64,000 bases of DNA from Nonomuraea rubra (GTDB lineage: Bacteria > Actinomycetota > Actinomycetes > Streptosporangiales > Streptosporangiaceae): contig NZ_JACHMI010000001.1 in NCBI RefSeq assembly GCF_014207985.1, forward strand, positions 5,873,001-5,937,000, read 5' to 3'. A model generated the notes under the pieces. That model was not told where the DNA came from and did not search any database. It saw nothing but the letters and a program-made list of their open reading frames with translations. How positions within the stretch are numbered: the stretch's first letter is position 1; the number at the start of each line of letters is the position of its first letter. The position numbers and the translations under genes were made by a program. Below are positions 51,777-59,237 of the stretch, piece by piece.

Positions 51777-52928
51777 ATGAAGATCCTGCACACCGCCGAC
51801 TGGCACGTCGGCAAGGTACTGAAGGGCCGCTCCCGCACCGACGAGCACCGCGCGGTGCTGCGCGAGCTGGTGTCGCTGGCCCGCGAGGAGGACGTGGACG
51901 CCGTCATCGTGGCCGGAGACCTCTTCGACACCTCCGCCCCCACCCCCGAGGCGCAGGCGCTGGTGCTGAACGCGGTGCTCGCGCTGCGGGAGGGCGGCCG
52001 CGACGTCGTGGTGCTGGCGGGCAACCACGACAACCCGCAGCTCCTGGAGGTTTACCGGCCGGTGCTCGGCAGGCTGGGCATCCACGTCGTCGGCACGTTC
52101 CGCCGCCCCGACCAGGGCGGCACGCTCACCTTCACGGCCCGCTCGGGGGAGCCGGTGCGGCTCGCCGCGCTGCCGTTCCTGTCGCACCGGTACGTCGTAC
52201 GCGCCGCCGACGTGCTCACCGGCACCTCCGCCGAGCACAACCGCGACTACGCCGCCCGCGTCGCCGAGCTCGTCCAGGCGCTCACCGCCGGCTTCGAGCC
52301 CGGCACCGTCAACCTCGTCACCACCCACGGCACGCTCCCCAGCGGCCGGTTCGGCGGCGGCGAGCGCCGCGCCCAGTCCATCTTCTCCTACTACTTCGAG
52401 CCCACCGCGTTCCCCGCCACCACCCAGTACGCCGCGCTCGGCCACCTGCACCGCCGCCAGCAGATCCCCGGCCCCTGCCCCATCTGGTACAGCGGCTCGC
52501 CCCTGGCCGTCGACTTCGGCGAGGAGGACAACACCCCGGGCGCGCTGCTCGTCACCGTCGAGCCCGGCCGCCCCGCCGTCGTGCGCGAGGCGGCGATCTC
52601 CTCCGCCCGCCCCCTGGCCACCAGGACCGGCACGCTGGAGGAGCTGGAGGCCATGGCCGCCGGGCTCACCGAGACGTGGCTGCGGGTGATCGTGGCCGAG
52701 AAGCCCCGGCCGGGGCTGGCCGAGACCGTGCGCGAGATCCTGCCCACGGCGCTGGAGGTGACCGTGCACGAGCGCTTCCAGCCCGTACGCGACCCGCGCC
52801 GCACCCCCTCATCCGGCGCAGCACGCGGCCCGCGCGAGCTGTTCCGCGACTACCTGTCCGGTGCCGGACGCGACAACGACCAGGTCGCCGCCCTGTTCGA
52901 CCGGCTCCACGAGGAGGTGACCGGCTGA
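51777..52928 (+). CDS. sbcD: SbcD/Mre11-family double-strand-break nuclease
   Basis: A 383-residue metallophosphoesterase. Metal-binding motifs are in order: D8-W-H10 (HTADWHVGK), GDLFD (47-51), GNHDN (about 82-86), TTHG and GHLHRRQ. It is the nuclease subunit that with the Rad50-like protein cuts hairpins and protein-blocked ends and starts resection. It lies 12 bases behind herA and its stop overlaps the sbcC start (TGATG). Confidence 0.94.
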   Translation: MKILHTADWHVGKVLKGRSRTDEHRAVLRELVSLAREEDVDAVIVAGDLFDTSAPTPEAQALVLNAVLALREGGRDVVVLAGNHDNPQLLEVYRPVLGRLGIHVVGTFRRPDQGGTLTFTARSGEPVRLAALPFLSHRYVVRAADVLTGTSAEHNRDYAARVAELVQALTAGFEPGTVNLVTTHGTLPSGRFGGGERRAQSIFSYYFEPTAFPATTQYAALGHLHRRQQIPGPCPIWYSGSPLAVDFGEEDNTPGALLVTVEPGRPAVVREAAISSARPLATRTGTLEELEAMAAGLTETWLRVIVAEKPRPGLAETVREILPTALEVTVHERFQPVRDPRRTPSSGAARGPRELFRDYLSGAGRDNDQVAALFDRLHEEVTG

Positions 52929-55510
52929 TGCGGCCGCTGGTCCTGCACCTGGACGACTTCGGCAGCTTCCGCGAGCCCGTCACGGTCGACTTCTCCGACG
53001 TCGACTACTTCGTCCTCGTCGGCCCGACCGGCGCGGGCAAGAGCACGCTGATCGACGCCATCTGCTTCGCCCTGTACGGCACCGTGCCCCGCTGGGGCAA
53101 GGAGAACGTCATCGCCCACGCCCTGGCCCCGTCCGCCGTCGCCGCCAAGGTGGCGCTGGTCTTCGAGACCGGCGGGCGCAGGTACGCCGTGGTCCGCGCG
53201 CTCAAGCGCGACGCCAAGGGCAAGGTGCACACCGCCGAGGCGCGGCTGGAGGAGCTGGTGCCGTCCGTCCCGGCGACTGCGGGGCTGGAGGAGCTGATGA
53301 GCGCCGTCGCCCGGCCGGTCGCGGAGGGCGCCGCCGTCACCGCCGAGGTCCAGCGGATCACCGGGCTGGAGTACAGGTTCTTCACCCAGTGCGTGGTGCT
53401 GCCGCAGGGCAGGTTCGCCGAGTTCCTGCACGCCCAGCCGCGCGAACGGCAGGACCTGCTGGTGCAGCTGCTCGACGCCGACGTCTACGAGCGGGTCAGG
53501 CAGCGGGCCGTCCAGGAGGAGACTGGCGCCGCGCAGGCCGCCGCGTTCGCCCGCGAGCGGCTGGCCCGCCTCACCGACGCCGACGAGCCCGCGGAACGGG
53601 CCGCCGAGGCCCGGCTGGCCACGCTGCGCGCGCTCGACGAGCAGGTCAGGGGCGACCTGGACGCCCTCAGGAGCTCGGCCGTGGAGATCCGCCGCCTGGC
53701 GGAGGAGCGGGAGGCCGTCCGGCGGCGGGTCACCGCGCTGGGCTCCCTCGCCATGCCGCCGGAGGTGCCCACCCTGGCGGAGCACGTCCGCGCGGCGGCG
53801 GGGGAGGTGCGCGATCACGCCCGCGACGCCGAGGCCGCCGAGGCGGAGGAGCAGCGGGCCGAGGACGAGCTGGCCGCCCTGGACGATCCCGACATCCTGA
53901 TGGACCTGCTCAGGGCGGCGGAGGCGCACGAACGCGCCGTCACCGAGCTGCGGGCCGCGTCGGAGCGGGCCGCCCGTACGCGGGCCTCGCTCGAACCGCT
54001 CGCCGACCGCGCCCGGACCCTGGACGCCGCCCTCGCCGGCGCGGAGGAGGCCAGGGACCGGCTGCGTGACGCCCACGCCGGAGCCGAGCTGGCCCGCCGC
54101 CTCGTCGTCGGCCAGGAGTGCCCCACGTGCCTGCGGCCCGTCGAACGGCTGCCCCACCACCCGGCCTCGGCGGACCTGCGAGCGGCCGAGCGGCACGTCA
54201 AGACGTGCCGCGAGGAGGCGGAGCAGGCCCGCACCCGCCACACGGAGGCGGAGACCGAGACCCGCCACCTCGAACGCACGGTCCGCGAGCTGACCGACCG
54301 CGCCACCCGCACGGCCCGCGACCTGGCCGACCGTGTCGGCCGCACGGCCGGCGAGGCGGAAGGCGGCGCTGGTCGCACGGCCGGCGAGTCGGACGGGCAG
54401 GCGGCAGGGGGTGATCCGCGGGGCCAGGATGGTCTGCTCGCCGGTGTCGATCGCGGCGACCTGGAGGGGCGGCTCGCGGCCGTGCGGGCGGCGGAGCGGC
54501 GTGCCGCGAAGCTCAGGCAGGCCGCGCGTGACGCCCGGGCGCGGCTCGCCACGGCCAAGCGGCGCGCCGAGGAGCTGACCGGCAGGACCGAACGGCTCTG
54601 GCGCGATCTGGAGGCCGCCCGCGACACCGTGGTGCCGCTCGGTGCGCCGCCCCTGGACCGCGACGACCTCCACCACGCCTGGACGGCACTGCTCGCCTGG
54701 CGCGCCGACGCCGCCGTCCGGGAGCACACGGCACTGGAGGAGCACGACGAACACGTCGCCGAGGCCGAGCACCGGGCGCGCACCCTGTGGTCCGCCGTGG
54801 CCGCCCGCCTCAACGATCACGGCGTGGAGACGTCCGGAGTCTCCGCGCGACCGGCCGCTCCGGACAAGGCGGCCGGCCGGCTCGGCGAGCTGGTGGCGGC
54901 GGCGATCGCGCAGGCGCGGGCGCACCTGGCCAGGGTCAAGGAGAACCGCGCCGCCGCCAGGGAGCTGGACGAGCGGGCCAGGGCCGAGGAGGAGCGGGCC
55001 CGGGTGGCCAAGGAGCTGGCCCTGTGCCTGCGCGCGGACGCGTTCGAACGCTGGCTCTGCACCGAGGCGCTCGACCTGCTCGTCACCGCCGCCTCCGACA
55101 CCCTGCGCGAGCTGTCCGACGGCCAGTACGAGCTGGCACTCGGCGCCAGGAACGAGATCGAGGTCATCGACCACGCCGAGGCGGGCATGCGGCGCAACGC
55201 CCGCACCCTGTCGGGCGGCGAGACGTTCCAGGCGGCGCTCGCCCTGGCCCTCGCGCTGTCCGACCAGGTGGCGGGGCTGTCGGCGACGGCGGCGCGCAGC
55301 CTCGACTCGCTCTTCCTCGACGAGGGCTTCGGCAGCCTCGACCCGGCCACCCTGGACACGGTCGCCGCCACCCTCGAACGCCTGGCCGGCGGGCGCGAGC
55401 GCATGGTCGGCGTGGTCACCCACGTGCCCGCGCTGGCCGACCGCATCCCGGTGCGCTTCGAGGTCCGCCGTGATGCCAAGGGATCACACCTGCACAGGGC
55501 TACCGCATGA
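52928..55510 (+). CDS. sbcC: SbcC/Rad50-family SMC-like ATPase
   Basis: An 860-residue ABC/SMC-type ATPase. Walker A GPTGAGKS is at 32-39, two long coiled-coil arms meet at a zinc hook (C398-P-T-C401, in QECPTCLRPVE), and the signature LSGGETFQAALALALAL (about 760-776) and Walker B LDSLFLDEGFGSLD (about 791-804) close the head. The arms are short compared with eukaryotic Rad50. The second arm contains a Gly/Ala-rich insertion (about 475-505; GRTAGEAEGGAGRTAGE), probably a flexible break in the coil. Partner of the SbcD protein; nurA follows with a four-base overlap. Confidence 0.94.
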   Translation: MRPLVLHLDDFGSFREPVTVDFSDVDYFVLVGPTGAGKSTLIDAICFALYGTVPRWGKENVIAHALAPSAVAAKVALVFETGGRRYAVVRALKRDAKGKVHTAEARLEELVPSVPATAGLEELMSAVARPVAEGAAVTAEVQRITGLEYRFFTQCVVLPQGRFAEFLHAQPRERQDLLVQLLDADVYERVRQRAVQEETGAAQAAAFARERLARLTDADEPAERAAEARLATLRALDEQVRGDLDALRSSAVEIRRLAEEREAVRRRVTALGSLAMPPEVPTLAEHVRAAAGEVRDHARDAEAAEAEEQRAEDELAALDDPDILMDLLRAAEAHERAVTELRAASERAARTRASLEPLADRARTLDAALAGAEEARDRLRDAHAGAELARRLVVGQECPTCLRPVERLPHHPASADLRAAERHVKTCREEAEQARTRHTEAETETRHLERTVRELTDRATRTARDLADRVGRTAGEAEGGAGRTAGESDGQAAGGDPRGQDGLLAGVDRGDLEGRLAAVRAAERRAAKLRQAARDARARLATAKRRAEELTGRTERLWRDLEAARDTVVPLGAPPLDRDDLHHAWTALLAWRADAAVREHTALEEHDEHVAEAEHRARTLWSAVAARLNDHGVETSGVSARPAAPDKAAGRLGELVAAAIAQARAHLARVKENRAAARELDERARAEEERARVAKELALCLRADAFERWLCTEALDLLVTAASDTLRELSDGQYELALGARNEIEVIDHAEAGMRRNARTLSGGETFQAALALALALSDQVAGLSATAARSLDSLFLDEGFGSLDPATLDTVAATLERLAGGRERMVGVVTHVPALADRIPVRFEVRRDAKGSHLHRATA

Positions 55511-56628
55511 CAACCGCGTTCACCGTGGACCCGTGGGATCCCAGTTACACGGCCGCGCTCAACGCCGAGGCGCTGGCCGAGCTGGACGCCACGAGCGCGC
55601 AGCTCGACCTGGACGTCGAGCTGCCCGCCGCCGAGTGGCGCCCGGTCACGCCCGACCCCGGCACCGCACCGCCCGACGTCCTGCTGATCGCCGACGGCGT
55701 CCGCCGGATCGACGCCCGCCTGTGGACGTACGCGCCCGGCGACGCCGACCCCGCGCAAGCAGCCACCGCCCCCAGCAACGGCGGCTCCGCGCCGACGGCC
55801 GCCATGTCAGGCAATGGCGCTTTCGCGTCCGGCAACGGCGCTTTCGCGTCCGGTAACGGCGATTTCCTGGCGGGAGGTGGCGGCGGGCCGATGCCGGGGA
55901 TCGCCGCGTCCTGCGCCGCCGGGATCGTCCGCTGCGTCCCCGGCGTCGCCGCCGAGCCGGTCGCCGTGGAGGTGAGCCGGTCCCTGTTCAGCGCGTCCCC
56001 GTACGCGACCGACATCGTGACCACCGCCGGCGGCTACCGCGCCCGCCGCGCCGCCCGCTCCGGCATGGACGACCTGGTCCTGGCACTCCAGAGCCATCTC
56101 GCCCAGCTGGAGGTGGACCTCGCGATCCGGCACAGGGCCGAGGCGGGCGGGGACGACCTGCTGCTGGTGGACGGCCCGCTGCGGGGCCGTACGCACCTGC
56201 CGCGCACCGTCGGCTACATCAAGACCCACCACACGGCCTACCTCCCGGCACCGCAGGCCGCCACCGTGTCGCGGCTACGCCCCGGCACGCGCACCCCGAT
56301 CTTCCTCATGGGCACGAGCTGGCGCCGCCACGCCTGGTACGTACGCCTCCCCGCCCCCTCCGGCACGCCCTGGGCAGGCGTCGTACGCTGCGAGGCGAGC
56401 GCCGACCTGGGCCTGGACGCACTCATACAGCTGGCGGACTCCCTCACCCACGCCCTGCCACCCCTGGCGGGCGTCGACTACAAGGACCCCCGGGCCCCGC
56501 AGAACCTCGTCCCCATCGGCGGCCTGGAGCGGCTGCTGCGCCACCGGCTGGGCGACGCCCGCCTGCTCTACCGCGCCCTGCGCGCCGCCAGCAGGGAGGA
56601 ACGGCCGGCGCCGGTGCCCGTGAGGTGA
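55507..56628 (+). CDS. nurA: NurA-like 5'-3' nuclease
   Basis: A 373-residue protein with NurA-domain motifs: VLLIADGVRRIDARL (catalytic-type Asp63), DLLLVDGPLRGR (Asp222), VGYIKTHHTAYL and the C-terminal VDYKDPRAPQNLVPIGGLERLLRHRLGD typical of the family. NurA is driven by HerA to degrade the 5' strand at breaks. A low-complexity Gly/Ala/Asn insertion (about 80-130), with three 7-residue SGNGAFA-type repeats, separates the first motif from the core and is not expected in archaeal NurA. ATGA overlap with sbcC places it last in the operon. Confidence 0.85.
   Translation: MTTAFTVDPWDPSYTAALNAEALAELDATSAQLDLDVELPAAEWRPVTPDPGTAPPDVLLIADGVRRIDARLWTYAPGDADPAQAATAPSNGGSAPTAAMSGNGAFASGNGAFASGNGDFLAGGGGGPMPGIAASCAAGIVRCVPGVAAEPVAVEVSRSLFSASPYATDIVTTAGGYRARRAARSGMDDLVLALQSHLAQLEVDLAIRHRAEAGGDDLLLVDGPLRGRTHLPRTVGYIKTHHTAYLPAPQAATVSRLRPGTRTPIFLMGTSWRRHAWYVRLPAPSGTPWAGVVRCEASADLGLDALIQLADSLTHALPPLAGVDYKDPRAPQNLVPIGGLERLLRHRLGDARLLYRALRAASREERPAPVPVR
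55807..55869 (+). repeat. Three 21-bp tandem repeats within nurA
   Basis: Units 55807-55827, 55828-55848 and 55849-55869 encode SGNGAFA, SGNGAFA and SGNGDFL. They keep the frame and lie in the flexible insertion of NurA. Confidence 0.88.
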
Positions 56629-56630
56629 GC

Positions 56631-57017
56631 TCAGCCCTCGAAGTGCCGGGGGTCGGCCGCCTGGATGGCCGCCTCCACCGACGGCTCGAGGTGGAAGGAC
56701 TCCAGCAGCCCGCTGATCGACAGGATCCGCTCCACCCGGGCGGGCACGTTCGACAGGACCAGCGGAGAGCCCTGCGCGCGGCTCTGCTTCAGCAGCAGCA
56801 CCAGCGCGCCCACCCCCATGGAGTCGCAGAACGTCAGGCCACCCAGGTCCAGCACCAGCCCCATGGAGGGAGTGACCTGCCAGGCGTCCGCGACCTGCCG
56901 GTGCAGCAGGTCGGCGCATCGGTAGTCGAGGTCGCCGCTGGCGTGGGCCACGATCAGGCTTCCGTGCAGGCCGATCGAGACGGTGAACCGCCGGGCTGGA
57001 TCGCTCTGTCCGGTCAT
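56631..57017 (-). CDS. STAS-domain anti-sigma factor antagonist
   Basis: A 128-residue single STAS-domain protein of the SpoIIAA/BldG type. The phosphorylatable Ser is in FCDSMGVGAL, in the usual place. ATG 57017 (MTGQSDPARRF) has GGAGG five bases upstream. It would bind an anti-sigma factor kinase when unphosphorylated, releasing a sigma factor; no partner kinase or sigma gene is adjacent. Its 3' end is 2 bases from that of nurA (converging). Confidence 0.9.
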   Translation of the reverse strand: MTGQSDPARRFTVSIGLHGSLIVAHASGDLDYRCADLLHRQVADAWQVTPSMGLVLDLGGLTFCDSMGVGALVLLLKQSRAQGSPLVLSNVPARVERILSISGLLESFHLEPSVEAAIQAADPRHFEG

Positions 57018-57100
57018 GGGCCTCCATCGTCGGCCCGATAGGAACGGGGAGCAACCCTCCCGCGTCGCTACGTACCTGACTAAGAGGACAAAATGGGCGG

Positions 57101-57988
57101 ATGACTGCCGATGATCAACCACCGGCCGGCCCGTTCGAGGAGCGGCTGTGGGCCGCGCACCGGGACGGGCGGCAGGCGTTGTGCCTGAGCCTGCTGCGCG
57201 AGGCCGACCTCGCGCTGCCGATCACCGCCGCCGCGGCGGCGGGCACGGAGCCGCCCGCCTGGGCGACGATCACCGACGCCGAACGGACCTGGCTGCCCGC
57301 CTTCACCTCCGTCGAGGCGATGACGCTGGCCTCGGGCGGGGCGGCGACGCACTGCCGGATCGTCTCGCTGCCCGAGCTGGCCGCCGGCTGGCCCGACCTG
57401 CGCTGGGGGCTGGCGGTCAACCCGGGGATGCGGGTGTCGTTCCTGCTGGAGCCCGGTACGGTGGCGCGGCTGGCCGTGCCGACCATGGTCCAGGACCTCC
57501 GGCTCGCCCCCGGCTCCGGGGTGCCTGTGGTGCAGAAACTGCTGCCGGTGGGCGACATCCCGGAGCTGCTGTCCACGGGCGAGCCGAGGGTGTCCGGCTA
57601 CTGCCACCACGCGCTCGACGTCTCGCACATCGCCACGCCCGCGCTGCTCGCCCGCGTGCTGGGGCAGCCCGACCTGCTCACCGACAGCGGCTCGCTGAAC
57701 ATCCTGCGCTGGCGCCCCGTCGGGCTGGAGCTCTACCACACGCCGTACGGGGGGCCCGACGAGCAGGGCAGGGAGGCCGTGGCCGGCTGGGTGGTCGAGG
57801 AGCCGCCGTTCGTCGGCATGGGGCTGGTGCCCAGCGTCGACCACGTCGTACGCGAGTACAAGGTGTACGGGGCCGGCCTGCCCCACGGCGCCGAGATCTG
57901 GGAGCTCACCCACGAGGGGACCGAGCACCGCCGGGCCATCTACCACGGCGACCTGCGGCGCTGGCTGCTCATCGGGAGGCGCGCGTGA
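57101..57988 (+). CDS. SseB-domain protein
   Basis: A 295-residue soluble protein whose first ~115 residues match the SseB N-terminal domain (FEERLWAAHRDGRQALCLSLLR, AWATITDAERTWLPAFTSVEAM, WGLAVNPGMRVSFLLEP). The rest is unassigned. In actinobacteria such proteins often lie beside WXG100 and YbaB-like genes of type VII secretion modules, as here. Its stop overlaps the next start (GTGA). It is divergent from the STAS gene. Molecular role unknown. Confidence 0.75.
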   Translation: MTADDQPPAGPFEERLWAAHRDGRQALCLSLLREADLALPITAAAAAGTEPPAWATITDAERTWLPAFTSVEAMTLASGGAATHCRIVSLPELAAGWPDLRWGLAVNPGMRVSFLLEPGTVARLAVPTMVQDLRLAPGSGVPVVQKLLPVGDIPELLSTGEPRVSGYCHHALDVSHIATPALLARVLGQPDLLTDSGSLNILRWRPVGLELYHTPYGGPDEQGREAVAGWVVEEPPFVGMGLVPSVDHVVREYKVYGAGLPHGAEIWELTHEGTEHRRAIYHGDLRRWLLIGRRA

Positions 57989-58392
57989 CCTCCTGGCACT
58001 TCTACCGCGCGCGCTGGCGCGGAGCCGACTTTCCGGCCAGCCCCGAGCCGCACGCCCTGGAGCTGTGGGTACGCCTGCGCAGCGGTGCGCCGCTGGACGG
58101 CTTCGAGGAGGTCGAACCGGGCTGCCACGTGCGTACGGTCCCCGTGACCGAATGCGACTGGCTGCACTTCGTGACCGTCGTGTGCCGCTGGCGCGGCGAG
58201 ACGTTCCAGGTGCACGGCGAACGGGACGGGCACCTGCTGCTCGAATACCTCGGCGGCTCCGTGGTCACCGCCCGCGCGCTGGGGCTGGAACGGGTGGAGC
58301 GCGGCGTGTGGCGGGCCTGGGCGCCCCGGCGGGAGGTGGCGGAGCTCCACGAGGAGGTCATGCCGATCAACGCCGAAAATCATCACTTTTAG
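57985..58392 (+). CDS. Protein of unknown function next to the type VII-like module
   Basis: A 135-residue protein, GTG start coupled to the SseB-domain gene. Sequence features: WHFYRARWRGADFPASPEP near the start, a central beta-rich part (RWRGETFQVHGERDGHLLLEYLGG) and a His-containing tail (INAENHHF). No family recognised. Its conservation with the SseB gene cannot be judged here. Confidence 0.7.
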   Translation: MTSWHFYRARWRGADFPASPEPHALELWVRLRSGAPLDGFEEVEPGCHVRTVPVTECDWLHFVTVVCRWRGETFQVHGERDGHLLLEYLGGSVVTARALGLERVERGVWRAWAPRREVAELHEEVMPINAENHHF

Positions 58393-58481
58393 GCCAAGAC
58401 CTTGATACCTGGTGTTCATGTGACGGAAACTGACCAGTAAGGCAGGAGTGGCGTAACACGGACAAGTGTCGCGAGGGGGTT

Positions 58482-58886
58482 ATGGGGTCACCGGAGCGGC
58501 CCGATGTGGCGGCGATGCGGGCGTACGCGGACGAGCTGCGCGAGATGTTCAACCGGCTGCAGGACGAGGGGCTGGAGCTGCACGCCCAGGCGAAGGCCGT
58601 CCAGGCCACCGAGACCTCGCGCGACGGCCTGGTCTCGGTCACCGTCGGCGCGCGCGGCGAGCTGGTACGGCTCGATCTCGACCCGCGCATCTACCGGCGT
58701 CCCGACGCGCGCGCCCTGGCCGACACGATCGCCGACACCGCGCGGAGGGCCGCCGAGTCGGCCCAGCGGCGCGTCATCGAGATCTTCGAGCGGGTGATCC
58801 CGGCCGAGCAGTTCAAGGCGCACCTCGACGGCGACGTCGAGACCGTCATGGCCTGGCTCGCCAACGACATGGGAGGTGGCCGGTGA
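58482..58886 (+). CDS. YbaB/EbfC-like protein of a WXG100 secretion module
   Basis: A 134-residue protein with a helical N-terminus (AAMRAYADELREMFNRLQDEGLELHAQ) and the YbaB-like core TSRDGLVSVTVGARGELVRLDLDPRIY. Many actinobacterial type VII loci encode such YbaB/EbfC-like proteins directly before a WXG100 gene. GAGGGGG precedes the ATG. It is translated in one run with the next gene (GTGA overlap). Confidence 0.85.
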   Translation: MGSPERPDVAAMRAYADELREMFNRLQDEGLELHAQAKAVQATETSRDGLVSVTVGARGELVRLDLDPRIYRRPDARALADTIADTARRAAESAQRRVIEIFERVIPAEQFKAHLDGDVETVMAWLANDMGGGR

Positions 58887-59227
58887 ACGAGCGCTGGGAC
58901 GGCGCGTACATCGCCAGATCCGTCGTGGACCGCGGCATGTCCGCCTGGTCCACGAACGCCGAGGAGGTCAACCGGACGCTGCCCAGGCTGGCGGGCGAGG
59001 TCGAGAAGAACCTGGCCGCGGCGCCGTGGGGCGCCGGCGCCGAGGGCGACGCCTTCCGCCAGGCGCACCTGCGCGACGGCGGCCCCGTCGAGATGATCAA
59101 CCAGTGCAAGCGGCTGGGCGAGCAGATCGTCGACGCCGGCGACCGGCTGCGCCAGGCCATCGACAACACCCGGCAGACCGACGCCGACATCGACCACGAC
59201 CTCACGCGCCTGACGCGCGAAGTCTGA
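58883..59227 (+). CDS. WXG100-like (ESAT-6-type) protein
   Basis: A 114-residue, mainly helical protein with the central WxG turn (APWGAGAEG, about residue 49-53) between two amphipathic helices, a composition typical of WXG100/EspC-like type VII substrates. The C-terminal helix (RLRQAIDNTRQTDADIDHDLTRL) is charged. Eleven bases separate it from the giant gene that follows, which it may escort for secretion. Confidence 0.82.
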   Translation: MNERWDGAYIARSVVDRGMSAWSTNAEEVNRTLPRLAGEVEKNLAAAPWGAGAEGDAFRQAHLRDGGPVEMINQCKRLGEQIVDAGDRLRQAIDNTRQTDADIDHDLTRLTREV

Positions 59228-59237
59228 GCAGAGCGAC

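Noticed and set aside
50282..52927. Very long open frame running from within herA through sbcD into sbcC
   Set aside because: Only its last part (from 52928) is the sbcC gene. The earlier part is Arg/Pro-rich, matches no family and overlaps two well-supported genes in other frames.
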